A stretch of 64,000 bases of DNA from Promethearchaeota archaeon (GTDB lineage Archaea; Asgardarchaeota; Lokiarchaeia; Sigyniarchaeales; SOKP01), in the NCBI GenBank assembly GCA_016839585.1, contig JAEOTZ010000017.1, forward strand, positions 1 through 64,000, given 5' to 3'. Positions 27,984 through 36,871 of this stretch are shown here, piece after piece (position 1 is the stretch's first letter; every line of letters begins with the position of its first letter). The notes below the pieces were generated by a model. That model searched no databases. It saw only the letters and a program-made list of their open reading frames with translations, and was not told the origin of the DNA. The position numbers were made by a program, and so were the translations under genes.

Positions 27984-28961
27984 CTATATCAGAATTAGGA
28001 TTACTCCAATGATTGTAATTACTACTCCTAAGAAGCCCAAGTTTGATATTTTTTCATGATTTATAAAATATGTAAGTGGAAGTGAGAATAAGGGGGTTGC
28101 GGTGGCTATTAATGACATCAAAGAGGCTCCCGCTATCCGTATTGCTTCTGTATATAAATAGGCTCCTAATGACGTTCCAATAATAGAGGCAATAATCAAC
28201 CAAAACCATGTTTGGGAAGACCTCCTTTTCTTTTTTGTAAAATTTGATTTGGAATAAAGATATTTTTCTCTCCAAACAATTGAAAGTAATATTAATAATG
28301 CAAAAGGAAACCGGATTACATTCGCTATTATTGAGCTTAAATTGTCTGTGTCTAATATTCGATCAATTTCATTAGTAGCGAAATCAATTAGCACAGCTCC
28401 AATTGCCCAACCAAGAGATGCAATTAAAGCTAAAACTATTGCTTTAACCATAATTAAGGATTTAGGATTTAAACCTTTCATTGTTTCGTTAATATCCTCT
28501 TGAGAACTGTTTAACGAGTTTATATCATCCATAGGAATTTTACATTTTCCAATTATAATTACTCCGATCCCTACTAGAATTGTAGAAATAATAAATCTAT
28601 AATCAAAAGGTCTGTTAAGAAACACCATTGATAAGATAAAAGTAAAGAGAGGAAATGTCATTGCTAGTGCTAGAGTTATAGTTACCCCGAGATTTTTTTG
28701 AGCAGAAAAATATGATGTATCTCCTATTACTTGTCCAAAAATAAAACTTACTACAAGAATAACCCATAATCCCCATGGAAGTGAAAAGATTTCGCATAAT
28801 ATTCCAAATATTATTGCAACTATAATAAATGTAAGAGTTCCGATTGCGGTTCGAACCACATTAATATACACTGGAGAAGCTTCATGTTCGGTTTTTCTAA
28901 ATAAAACATTAGAGGTAACAAATGTGAGACACGCTAAAATAGCAATTAATTCACCTAGCAA
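27984..28961 (-). CDS. EamA/DMT-family transporter
   Basis: The protein (325 residues) has ten membrane helices arranged as two EamA repeats (about 1-145 and 170-325) joined by a polar loop at 145-170. Typical parts are the first-repeat FGQVIGDTSYFSAQKNLGVT and the second-repeat GTSLGAYLYTEAIRIAGASL stretches, and the end LGFLGVVITIIGVILILI. Members export metabolites, amino acids or nucleotide sugars. The start is a TTG at 28961 that lies inside a 16-bp tandem duplication, so the exact start may have been shifted by that event. No neighbour points to a substrate. Confidence 0.83.
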   Translation of the reverse strand: MLGELIAILACLTFVTSNVLFRKTEHEASPVYINVVRTAIGTLTFIIVAIIFGILCEIFSLPWGLWVILVVSFIFGQVIGDTSYFSAQKNLGVTITLALAMTFPLFTFILSMVFLNRPFDYRFIISTILVGIGVIIIGKCKIPMDDINSLNSSQEDINETMKGLNPKSLIMVKAIVLALIASLGWAIGAVLIDFATNEIDRILDTDNLSSIIANVIRFPFALLILLSIVWREKYLYSKSNFTKKKRRSSQTWFWLIIASIIGTSLGAYLYTEAIRIAGASLMSLIATATPLFSLPLTYFINHEKISNLGFLGVVITIIGVILILI

Positions 28962-28977
28962 TTAGTTCACCTAGCAA
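28946..28977. repeat. 16-bp tandem duplication across the start of the DMT transporter gene
   Basis: Two adjacent 16-bp units (28946-28961 and 28962-28977) differ in one base. On the minus strand each contains TTGCTAGGTGAA, so the putative TTG start codon of the transporter is duplicated, but the outer copy is out of frame and runs into TGA. Confidence 0.8.
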
Positions 28978-28986
28978 TAAGTGTCT

Positions 28987-30201
28987 TTATAATTGATTGT
29001 ATAAATTCTTTTTTAGATCATAATACTCTAAAAGATATTTTAAAAGTCTATACGCTAAAATTCTATAATTCTTATCTAATTTCATTCGAATAGATAATTG
29101 AACGTTTTCCGATGAATTAACTATTTCAAACAACTTGGAGAGAAATATATCTCTAAATTCAAGGTTAAAATGATCAAATAGTTGATTTAGATAACTTTTA
29201 TCAAATTCTTCATAAATTCTGTAAAGAAATCTAATTATGTAATATGTGAAATTTAAATGTGTAAGAAATCCAAACCTATCACTTCTGATAACTTCACTTA
29301 ATTTTACATTAAAATTGTAGTTGGGATCTTTAATCAAATCTCTTAATTTATCCTTCTCGAAATGTTCAAACCAGTTAAAAACCAATAAAATCGTTAAATC
29401 AAATAAATTATTTTTTCTTAAGATTTCTAAGATTCTATCTTGTTGACCATTCGTTAGGACTTTTCCAATATTCATAAAAAATTCACTCAATTGAAAAAAC
29501 CGCTGTGGGGGATTCTCTTCCTCTAAATATTTTATAATATTGAATAAATGACCAGAAAATTTAGGATTATTAAAGAAAAAGATCCAGTGAGTTGTATTAA
29601 ATTGCGTAAATATAGAATTATAAATCCATGAAAATATTTCCTCATTATCTAAATTAGATTCTAAAATTTCTAAAAAACCAATTGGATTCTCTAAATTAGA
29701 TATAAATTGCCAAAAATTATGAGGCGTATTGCTAAACCAGGATCCCCATAAAAGTTCAAAACTAGAAGTATCTTCAAGTTCAAAAATTCGTAATATCACT
29801 TGTTTTAAATAATTGAAATAATCATTAGATAACCCTTTCTTTAAAGTGAATGCAGTCTCACCTATAACTTTACATAACCTTATTACGAATTCAATTGAAA
29901 TGCTTTGCTCTATCAAATATTTTACTAGAAATAGACCCTTTTCAGGAAAATTCTTAATTATACACTCTGTTGCCTTTATTCTCACATCCTTATCAGTATC
30001 AGATAATGCTATTTCCTCTAAACTTTTGAAAAGGTTTTCAGCTCTTCCTCCCTCTAAATCAATTATTTCTAAACATTCTAACCTTGTTGATTTCGATTCT
30101 GAATGCTCACAAATAATTAATAGATCTTCGATTAACCTTATCTGATTAATCTTCTTTTGTTTATATAACTTATAAATTTTTGAGGGTGTCTGCTTACCCA
30201 A
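28987..30201 (-). CDS. HEAT-like helical-repeat protein of unknown function
   Basis: The protein is 404 residues and almost wholly alpha-helical with no membrane segment. The N-terminal third shows HEAT-like pairs of helices, for example LECLEIIDLEGG, LEEIALSDTDKDVRIKATEC and IIKNFPEKG. The rest is rich in Phe, Leu and Asn and has no clear repeats by eye. HEAT-type proteins usually act as scaffolds that bind proteins or nucleic acid. It lies 26 bases upstream of the DMT transporter on the same strand, so the two may be co-transcribed, and the duplication at 28946-28977 lies just after its stop. I do not recognise the family. Confidence 0.55.
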   Translation of the reverse strand: MGKQTPSKIYKLYKQKKINQIRLIEDLLIICEHSESKSTRLECLEIIDLEGGRAENLFKSLEEIALSDTDKDVRIKATECIIKNFPEKGLFLVKYLIEQSISIEFVIRLCKVIGETAFTLKKGLSNDYFNYLKQVILRIFELEDTSSFELLWGSWFSNTPHNFWQFISNLENPIGFLEILESNLDNEEIFSWIYNSIFTQFNTTHWIFFFNNPKFSGHLFNIIKYLEEENPPQRFFQLSEFFMNIGKVLTNGQQDRILEILRKNNLFDLTILLVFNWFEHFEKDKLRDLIKDPNYNFNVKLSEVIRSDRFGFLTHLNFTYYIIRFLYRIYEEFDKSYLNQLFDHFNLEFRDIFLSKLFEIVNSSENVQLSIRMKLDKNYRILAYRLLKYLLEYYDLKKNLYNQL

Positions 30202-30375
30202 TATACCTTCACGGATTAAAAATTAAGTTTTATATACTATTTCTTGAAACTAAATACTTCTTCTTTTAAAATTGATTCCTTAATATATAATAAAAATTTC
30301 AAAAATTAAAAAATCTAATTCATTAAATTTTGAAAACTTCACCCTTCTAAGTTGTTATTATACGAAAACAAAACA

Positions 30376-30398
30376 TTTAAATATGCAACTTTATATAT
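30376..30398 (+). promoter_or_regulatory. TATA-like elements upstream of hsp20
   Basis: TTTAAATA (30376-30383) and TTTATATAT (30390-30398) are both acceptable archaeal TATA boxes for the hsp20 gene at 30475. Which one is used, and where transcription starts, cannot be decided by eye; a 5' leader of about 50-75 bases would follow. Confidence 0.4.
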
Positions 30399-30474
30399 GT
30401 AAATCAATGGTTGACGCCAAGAGATTGTTGTCAATTAAATATTACAATTAAAAAATGAATTGGAGGTTAATAAT

Positions 30475-31056
30475 ATGACAGAAATAAAAGAAGATAAAAA
30501 GGTAGAAATTAAAGAAAAGGAACCTTTAGAATCTGAAGAGGGAAATTCTAAAGAAGAACAGAAAAAAGGTGAACTTCAATTACGAAAATATCGTCCTCTT
30601 TCAATTTTTGGCGGTATTGATCATTTTTTCGATGAAATAGATAGAAGTTTTAGAGATTTTTGGAAACCATCACGATTTTGGGATTTTGAGCCTTTTAATC
30701 TAAGTTTATTGGATGAGGATAAATTCTTTCGAACTCCATTGACAAATATATCGGATGATGGAGATAAATATAGTATTACTGCGGAGTTACCTGGGTTAGA
30801 TAAAGGAGATTTAGAGATAACTATTCATGATGGGCTTTTAGAAATTAAAGGCGGTCGAAAGGAAGAATACGAAGAAAAGAAAGAAGGGTACGTCAGAAAG
30901 GAATACAGTAGCTCAAGTTATCACAGGAGTTTTTCATTACCTGAGAATATTGAAGAAGATAAAATTGATGCCACTTTAGACAAAGGAGTTTTGAAATTAA
31001 TTCTACCTAAGAAAGAAGAAGAACAGAAAGAAAAGAAAAAGATAGAAGTTAAATAG
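30475..31056 (+). CDS. hsp20: Hsp20/alpha-crystallin small heat shock protein
   Basis: An ATP-independent chaperone that holds unfolding proteins (193 residues from the ATG at 30475). That ATG has a strong ribosome-binding site, GGAGGT at 30462-30467, seven bases upstream; the in-frame TTG at 30460 overlaps this site and is not the start. An acidic, lysine-rich N-terminal arm (1-45) is followed by the alpha-crystallin domain at about 88-180. Its beta-strands include DKYSITAELPGLDKGDLEIT, LEIKGGR and the YHRSFSLPENIEEDKIDATL segment, with the signature GVLKLILPK near the end. A C-terminal tail of mixed charge lacks a clear I-x-I motif. It is a stand-alone gene with its own promoter. Confidence 0.95.
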   Translation: MTEIKEDKKVEIKEKEPLESEEGNSKEEQKKGELQLRKYRPLSIFGGIDHFFDEIDRSFRDFWKPSRFWDFEPFNLSLLDEDKFFRTPLTNISDDGDKYSITAELPGLDKGDLEITIHDGLLEIKGGRKEEYEEKKEGYVRKEYSSSSYHRSFSLPENIEEDKIDATLDKGVLKLILPKKEEEQKEKKKIEVK

Positions 31057-31058
31057 GA

Positions 31059-31080
31059 TTTTTTTTAATTTTATTTTTAT
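31059..31080 (+). terminator. T-rich terminator after hsp20
   Basis: Eight consecutive T at 31059-31066 followed by further T tracts immediately after the hsp20 stop codon. This fits an archaeal T-tract terminator, and it lies between convergent genes. Confidence 0.5.
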
Positions 31081-31089
31081 TAATTTATG

Positions 31090-31887
31090 TTAATTTTCTT
31101 TTTCTAATTGTTTTTTTAAGAACTCTATGTTTTCATTAAGAGTTTGGGTTATAGGCTCATCACTTAAATCAAGATTATTTAAAATTTGGAGCGCATCTTC
31201 GAATAATTTTAAAGCCTCAGGATATTGAGTTCGTCTATAATAAACTCCAGGGATATTGAAAAATTTGTATGATATTAATTGAAGTGCTGTAATTAGAATC
31301 CATGAGTACATTAAAATTGTCAATATCCATTCTATAAAGGGTGTAAAGGGGGTATTTATAAGGAACATAATTATAAGAATTATCAATACAACACCGTTGC
31401 TAAAGCCAAAATATGCATGATACTTTTTAAATGTTGGACCTTTATACATTTTCGATTTAGGTCCGTTATACATAAGTATACTGTAAAGTACGATATATAT
31501 TGATGATCCTGCAAAACTAACAACAGCAACAAAACCATGAAATAATTGAAATATGTCCCAATAAGTTTCATCTGGAATTATTCCTACTAACGCGATGCAC
31601 ACGCATGTAAATATTGATACTCCTGTTGCTAGCCTTCTAATACTTTCCTTTATATTAATTAATTCTCGCTCGAGAAAGATAAAAAAAGGAATACTTAATG
31701 ATCCTCCTACAACAAAACTAATACTAAATAATGTTTTTGCTTCTTCTTTTCCTAATGAACTTACAGCATTTATTAATGGGTTATATCCCGGAGAAAGAAA
31801 TGCCGCTGCAATTAATAAAATAAATGAGACTAATGTGCCAAAAAATCCAAATAATACTTCCATTCTATCTTCTGTTCTTTTAACCAT
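31090..31887 (-). CDS. DUF998-like six-helix membrane protein with a short TPR-like tail
   Basis: The protein (265 residues) has six hydrophobic helices (about 11-31, 51-71, 86-105, 115-140, 158-178, 184-205). The first loop has SPGYNPLINAVSSLGKEEAK, the pattern typical of DUF998 (Frag1/DRAM-related) membrane proteins, which have a conserved SxLG after the first helix. After the last helix, residues 215-265 contain a single TPR-like pair (YYRRTQYPEALKLFEDALQI). This soluble tail is unusual for the family and may bind a partner. Function is unknown. It is convergent with hsp20 and divergent from the GTPase at 32049. Confidence 0.65.
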   Translation of the reverse strand: MVKRTEDRMEVLFGFFGTLVSFILLIAAAFLSPGYNPLINAVSSLGKEEAKTLFSISFVVGGSLSIPFFIFLERELINIKESIRRLATGVSIFTCVCIALVGIIPDETYWDIFQLFHGFVAVVSFAGSSIYIVLYSILMYNGPKSKMYKGPTFKKYHAYFGFSNGVVLIILIIMFLINTPFTPFIEWILTILMYSWILITALQLISYKFFNIPGVYYRRTQYPEALKLFEDALQILNNLDLSDEPITQTLNENIEFLKKQLEKEN

Positions 31888-32048
31888 TCTTATTCCCTTT
31901 TCGTTTAAAACTTAATATTCCTTTTTTCATTATTACAATATCATTATGTAAAGTTTTATTAAATTTTTATTCATATATCAAATCAAAAAAAGTTCGATGT
32001 TTATAATTGATCGAAAATTCTATAATGAGAATTTAAGAGGATGATTAT

Positions 32049-32618
32049 ATGCATAGTAGCTCAGAAAAATATATATTTAAGATTGTTGTTGTTGGAGATG
32101 GGCAAGTAGGCAAAACATCTTTAATACAAAAATTTACAGAAGGTAATTTTCAAGAGGAATACATAAAAACTATTGGAGCACAGTTTTCAATATATGAAAT
32201 GGAAATAGATGGAGACTTTTGTGAGCTTTTTTTCTGGGATATTGCGGGTCAAGATGAGTTTCATTTCTTACGACCCTCCTTCTATAGAGATAGCAAAGCA
32301 GCTATTATTGTATATTCGCTTGAAGAAAATGATCTTGGTAAAAATAGTCTCAAGCATATACCAAATTGGCATGATGATATTCTTCAATTTTGCGGTGATA
32401 TTCCAGTTGTTGTATTCGCAAATAAAGTTGATTTAGTTGATAAAGAGAATTTGGTAGATACAAAGATTTTAAAAATTATGAAAAAAAGAAATTTTCTTGA
32501 ATATTATAGAACATCAGCAAAAACAGGAGAGGGAGTATTTCCGGCCTTTCAAACAATAATCAGAGAATTATATAATAAATATAAGGCATTATTCTTAGAA
32601 TTGCAAGGTAAAAGCTGA
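32049..32618 (+). CDS. Ras/Rab-like small GTPase
   Basis: This 189-residue single-domain GTPase has all G motifs: GDGQVGKT (16-23), the switch I Thr41, WDIAGQ (63-68), NKVD (125-128) and TSAK (155-158). The sequence is close to eukaryotic Rab/Ras in switch II (DIAGQDEF) and has a Gln at the catalytic position (Gln68). No C-terminal cysteine is present, so it is not prenylated as eukaryotic Rabs are. It precedes the longin-GTPase-nitrilase gene by about 100 bases on the same strand, and several related GTPases follow in the next 27 kb. It is probably a molecular switch working with the longin-like proteins nearby. Confidence 0.93.
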   Translation: MHSSSEKYIFKIVVVGDGQVGKTSLIQKFTEGNFQEEYIKTIGAQFSIYEMEIDGDFCELFFWDIAGQDEFHFLRPSFYRDSKAAIIVYSLEENDLGKNSLKHIPNWHDDILQFCGDIPVVVFANKVDLVDKENLVDTKILKIMKKRNFLEYYRTSAKTGEGVFPAFQTIIRELYNKYKALFLELQGKS

Positions 32619-32646
32619 TTTATTATTTTTTCCTTTTAAATCCTCT

Positions 32647-32675
32647 CATAATCATCTTAATTAATCTTATTATCT
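32647..32675 (+). promoter_or_regulatory. Conserved 29-bp element, copy 1
   Basis: A 29-bp sequence beginning CATAATCATCTTAATTAATC lies 44 bases before the ATG at 32720. A copy with a single mismatch lies at 36872-36900, also exactly 44 bases before the start of the paralogous longin-GTPase gene at 36945. The surrounding non-coding sequence is not conserved. This suggests a shared promoter or regulator site. Confidence 0.6.
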
Positions 32676-32719
32676 AATATTAAATTAAGTAAAAATATAG
32701 ATAAAAATAGAGATCTGCT

Positions 32720-35335
32720 ATGATATTAAAAATTTTCATTCTTGCGAGAGGAGGAATTCTCTGTTATTCTAAGAATTTTTTTGAGCAGATTGATATAGAT
32801 GAAACCGTTATTAGTGGATTTCTTAAAGCTATTAGTGATTTTGCTAAAGAAATTAAAGGGGGTGAAGTAAAAACCCTTAATTTTAGAAATTTTAAGTTTA
32901 TATATTCTTACTCATTTGAATTTGATTGTATCTTTGTTGTAGTAATTGATAAAGACGATTTTGTACAAGAAACAAGAATTAAACTTGAACTGATGAAAAA
33001 TGAGTTCATAATAAAATATAAACCATTTTTAGAGAATTGGACAGGAAATGTTAGTGTTTTTGAAGATTTTGATGATTTTGTGGATGAGAATGTATTTATT
33101 CCACCTAAGATCTTATTAACTGGAGAAGATGGTGTAGGAAAAACAACAATTATGGATTTAATTCCTGGTGACACTATTTTGGAAATTGATGATAATTTAA
33201 ATGAGGTTATTCAAAAACCTATTAATTTAGATGATTTAAAGGGAATACATCAATGTATTATACAAGAAATTAATATGGAAGAACTGACCTATAATCCGCA
33301 ACTATACAAAAACTTATTAAAATCTGTTGATGTTGTACTTATTGTTACAAATTCAGCCGCAAGTAATTTGGGTCGAACAAAGACTTTAGTCTCAGAATTA
33401 AAACCTGAAGTAAAGAAAGCAGACTTTTATCTTTTAGCAAACTTTCAAGATTTGAAAGATGTTGCATTCGAGCCTGAAAAAATAGAAGAAACGCTTGGAA
33501 TCAAAACTTTTGGCTTTACAGCAATTAAGGAGGAATCTAAAACTAAAATAATTTTCATTATTAAAGAAATACTAAAAATTTCTATTTTAGACAAAATAGA
33601 AAAAAAACATATCTCCACAATAGAAGAAGAACCTATTTTTTATAGTGAAGAAAAAGTTGAATATGAGAAGGTTGATTATGTTGATATTTGGGATCAAATA
33701 GAAAAAGCAAGAATTTTAGAAAGAAAAGGTGAGCATCTTGCAGCTGCAGAAAAATTCTCTTGTGCTGCTACTCAATTTAAAGATATGTGCTCAAGAGTAG
33801 AATTCGAACAAGATATAGAAGAACTTACTGCCATTTCTTTTCTTTGTAGCGCATGGGAAGCTATGGAATTTGCTGAAGAATATGAAGATCCCGAAAGATT
33901 TTCAGATGCAGCAGAGTTATTTAATGAAGCAAGTAAACATTTCACAAATAGTAAATTAAAGTTGTTAGCTTTAGGAAATTCTGCTTTTTGTCAAGCATTA
34001 GGTTTAGGTTGTGAATTTGATAAGGCAAAAAACACATCTACTAAGGCAGAAATTTATCCAAAAATTAAAATGATGTTAAGAAATGCTGCAAATTTATATC
34101 AAAAGGGTGAATTTAAAAGCGAGGCAAATTGGGCTCTTGCAACTTCTACTTATTTTGATGCTACTTGGTATATAATCAGAGCAGATGAAGAATTAAATCT
34201 GGATGAAAAGAAAAAACTTTTAGAAATTGGATCTGGCGTATTAAAATCTGCAGCTGAACTATTTGGTAAAGCAGGTTATAAAGACAGAGAAAAAGAAGTT
34301 TTAGATCGCTTGGATTTAATAGCGAAAGAAGAGAAAATAATAATTTCGGCATTAAGTACAATTAGCGAACCTTCTCTATCTAAAAATACTTTAGATTTAT
34401 TGGTACCATCGATTCCACACCCAACTCCGAAAAAAGAACTGCAAAAAAGGGGTAAAGAAAGAAAATATAAATTAATTTATAGAGATTTACTTAAAGAGTA
34501 CCCAAAAATTCAGAGAAGAGAATGTAGAGTGGGTATTGCTCAGATAGGGGTATCTAGTACCGGAGATTATTTAAAAGAATTCTATAAAGAAAAATCACCT
34601 GGTTTGTTAGGACTCCGTAAGGATAAAATTGATGTGATTAGATCTAAGGTTAAGAAGATAATAGAAAAAGCACATGCCAGCAATGTAAATGTCCTTATCT
34701 TTCCAGAAATGTCCATTGATCTCAATTATGATAAATTTCTTGAGGATATCTCTAATTTTGCTAAATCATATGGAATGTATATTATCCCGGGATCATATCA
34801 CAATAAAGAAACTAGGCAAAATATCAGTATGGTTTTTAGCCCAGATGGAATACTTTGGGAGCAAGAAAAACATATTCCCGCAATTATCCATTTTAAAGGA
34901 AAAAGGTTTAAAGAAGGTATCAACACAGAAACTTTACCAAGGCAAACTATAATATCTAATACCGAATTTGGTAGAATGGCAATAGCTATATGTAGAGATT
35001 TTCTTGATATGGATCTCAGAGTTGAACTTAAAAATTTTGAACCACCAATAGACATAATGTTCAATCCAGCCTTTACTCCCGTTACAGCTGATTTTAAAGC
35101 AGCCCATTTTGATGCCCGGAGGTCAATATATGCTTATTGTTTCTTTGTAAATATCGCTGAATTTGGAGAATCTCTCATTTACACACCAGAAAAAGAACGT
35201 ATCGAAAGAACAATACCATCTAAAGAAGAGGACATAATTTTTAAAGATGTAGATCTCTTTAAATTGCGTTCAGAACGTAAGAAATGGGAAAAAGAACGAA
35301 AAAGTGATAAGAGATTCATACAAAGCACAAGATAA
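32720..35335 (+). CDS. Longin-like / degenerate GTPase / helical solenoid / nitrilase fusion protein
   Basis: The protein has 871 residues in four parts. Residues 1-125 are a longin-like domain (FILARGGILCYSKNF, ISGFLKAISDFAKE). Residues 128-300 are a P-loop domain with Walker A GEDGVGKT at 135-142, an NFQD (241-244) in the place of NKxD, and no DxxG. Residues 320-545 are TPR/SNAP-like helical pairs. Residues 595-870 are a nitrilase (carbon-nitrogen hydrolase) domain with a full candidate triad: Glu663 (FPEMS), Lys717 (EQEKHIP) and Cys758 (AICRDF). Nitrilases hydrolyse amides or nitriles or transfer amide groups. Residues 1-300 are paralogous to the protein at 36945, which leads the ubiquitin gene run. 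A GTPase-controlled, membrane-associated amidase is my inference. I know of no described protein with this architecture, but no search was run. Confidence 0.85.
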   Translation: MILKIFILARGGILCYSKNFFEQIDIDETVISGFLKAISDFAKEIKGGEVKTLNFRNFKFIYSYSFEFDCIFVVVIDKDDFVQETRIKLELMKNEFIIKYKPFLENWTGNVSVFEDFDDFVDENVFIPPKILLTGEDGVGKTTIMDLIPGDTILEIDDNLNEVIQKPINLDDLKGIHQCIIQEINMEELTYNPQLYKNLLKSVDVVLIVTNSAASNLGRTKTLVSELKPEVKKADFYLLANFQDLKDVAFEPEKIEETLGIKTFGFTAIKEESKTKIIFIIKEILKISILDKIEKKHISTIEEEPIFYSEEKVEYEKVDYVDIWDQIEKARILERKGEHLAAAEKFSCAATQFKDMCSRVEFEQDIEELTAISFLCSAWEAMEFAEEYEDPERFSDAAELFNEASKHFTNSKLKLLALGNSAFCQALGLGCEFDKAKNTSTKAEIYPKIKMMLRNAANLYQKGEFKSEANWALATSTYFDATWYIIRADEELNLDEKKKLLEIGSGVLKSAAELFGKAGYKDREKEVLDRLDLIAKEEKIIISALSTISEPSLSKNTLDLLVPSIPHPTPKKELQKRGKERKYKLIYRDLLKEYPKIQRRECRVGIAQIGVSSTGDYLKEFYKEKSPGLLGLRKDKIDVIRSKVKKIIEKAHASNVNVLIFPEMSIDLNYDKFLEDISNFAKSYGMYIIPGSYHNKETRQNISMVFSPDGILWEQEKHIPAIIHFKGKRFKEGINTETLPRQTIISNTEFGRMAIAICRDFLDMDLRVELKNFEPPIDIMFNPAFTPVTADFKAAHFDARRSIYAYCFFVNIAEFGESLIYTPEKERIERTIPSKEEDIIFKDVDLFKLRSERKKWEKERKSDKRFIQSTR

Positions 35336-35402
35336 ATAATAAACTATATAAGTTTAAGAAGATCTCATTAGTTCTTTACATTAAATATAAAAAAGAAAAA
35401 TA

Positions 35403-36470
35403 TTAATTTTTGGGTTTTTTTATTTTATCCTTTACTTCAGCTTCAGTTCCCTCAATTTTAAAAGGTTTTGAGGGTCTTGATTTGTCAATCGGGGCATTAC
35501 AAGCCCAACAAGCATTTTCCAAATTGGATAATGCACGTGCACAGTTTTCACAATATAAAGCATCACAACTAGTGCAGATATACGTATTGAAACCCCCTAC
35601 CTTACTTTTGCAAACTAAACATATTTTCTGTTCCCGATAATAAGTAACTTCTTCTTCAGTTATTTGTTTAGGTCTTTTAGCAATCCTAAATATTGAATCT
35701 TCAATTTTTACTTCTTTTTCAGCAGAGATCTTTTCAATTTTAATAGGTTCTTCTTTCAATCCCAAATAATACAGCCAAAATGTAAAAACCATGCCAATTC
35801 TTACTAAAAAAAGTCCAACGCCAATAATTCCTAAACCCTCAATCAAACTAAATATAGAATTTAAAATGAAGCCAATTGCTAAATAAAAATACTTTTTTCT
35901 TAGTACATCTGTTGATTTAATACTTTTAATCAAATACCCAATTCCAAGAAAAACGAAGGAAATAGCGACGTATGAAAAGCCAATTAGGTAAAAAAGGCTA
36001 TTAGCGAGCAAATCTTCATCAACAAGATCTTCACCTGGCACATCGGGAACGTAAATCGATATAGATCCTAGTGGATCTAAAAAAAGAAGTAATTCCCATA
36101 CAATTGATATGAATACAATAAATCCAACCATATACCATTTTCTTTTAGGAATTAGCAGTTCGCCACCAACATAAATGATAAATATTATTGAAAAAGGTAC
36201 CCAAATGTAACTCATAATAGCTTGTAATTCATATGGTATATTTATTCCATTTACAATATCAAAATTTTTGCCTGTTATTAAAAGAGATAAAGATTCCCAG
36301 AAATTACCCCAATACCAAAGACCATTAAAAAAAATAGCCAAACCCATAAAAAAGAGGAGTTTAACATTAGTTTTTCTACCCTGATATATAAAATATAATC
36401 CAAAAGAGCAGCCAATTATAAGAATGCCCATTATTGAGATAACATTAAGCCAACCTACATCAGAAAGCAT
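35403..36470 (-). CDS. Seven-helix membrane protein with C-terminal RING-like zinc finger (candidate E3 ligase)
   Basis: The protein (355 residues) has seven hydrophobic segments (about 10-30, 38-58, 82-104, 112-132, 158-181, 194-212, 214-236), a charged linker, and a finger with eight cysteines: Cys284, 287, 299, 302, 307, 310, 321, 324. Spacing is C-x2-C-x11-C-x2-C-x4-C-x2-C-x10-C-x2-C, the cross-brace spacing of the C4C4 RING in TFIIH p44/Ssl1; FYVE fingers share this spacing but their RHHCR core is absent. Two paralogues with the same design lie at 40490 and 41792, either side of nothing but the ubiquitin genes and each other. A membrane-anchored E3 ubiquitin ligase is the most economical idea. 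The acidic/basic tail after the finger (KPFKIEGTEAE) is also partly shared. Function is inferred. Confidence 0.75.
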   Translation of the reverse strand: MLSDVGWLNVISIMGILIIGCSFGLYFIYQGRKTNVKLLFFMGLAIFFNGLWYWGNFWESLSLLITGKNFDIVNGINIPYELQAIMSYIWVPFSIIFIIYVGGELLIPKRKWYMVGFIVFISIVWELLLFLDPLGSISIYVPDVPGEDLVDEDLLANSLFYLIGFSYVAISFVFLGIGYLIKSIKSTDVLRKKYFYLAIGFILNSIFSLIEGLGIIGVGLFLVRIGMVFTFWLYYLGLKEEPIKIEKISAEKEVKIEDSIFRIAKRPKQITEEEVTYYREQKICLVCKSKVGGFNTYICTSCDALYCENCARALSNLENACWACNAPIDKSRPSKPFKIEGTEAEVKDKIKKPKN

Positions 36471-36647
36471 TTTTGGATCCGCCTTTTTAAATATATTTTT
36501 TTTGTAATTTTTATTGTAATTATCTCTTTTTTACAATATAAAAAGCTTACTACATTAATGTTCAATCTCATTAATCTTATTAATTAAATTATTAAAAATC
36601 CATAAAAATAGTTCAATTTTATTTTGTGTTTACTGCTAAGAATATTA

Positions 36648-36809
36648 TTAAGTAATATTATTCTCTTTTGTATTTGATTCATTTGTATCTTTTTTCTTAG
36701 TAAATTTGTAAAAAATAATTTTATCATTGGGAGGTTTTCGTTCAATTATTCCTTTCTTTTTTGTTTTTACTATTTTTGGATATGAATCTCTATTCTGTTT
36801 CTCATGCAT
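36648..36809 (-). CDS. Possible 53-residue basic protein
   Basis: An ATG-initiated frame of 53 codons on the minus strand encodes a lysine-rich peptide, with segments such as PKIVKTKKKGIIERKPPNDK and IIFYKFTKKK and a Ser/Asn-rich end. The composition is not that of random AT-rich sequence, which argues for a real gene, but no homologue or clear ribosome-binding site is seen. It occupies the 474-base gap between the RING-like gene at 35403 and the longin-GTPase at 36945; the rest of that gap is AT-rich and holds the 29-bp element. Confidence 0.35.
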   Translation of the reverse strand: MHEKQNRDSYPKIVKTKKKGIIERKPPNDKIIFYKFTKKKDTNESNTKENNIT

Positions 36810-36871
36810 GAGAGCTCTCTTGATATTTTTCTATAGTTTTAAACTTATCAATTATATTTATATATATTTTT

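Noticed and set aside
30460-30474. TTG start for hsp20
   Set aside because: The TTG overlaps the GGAGGT ribosome-binding site that serves the ATG at 30475.
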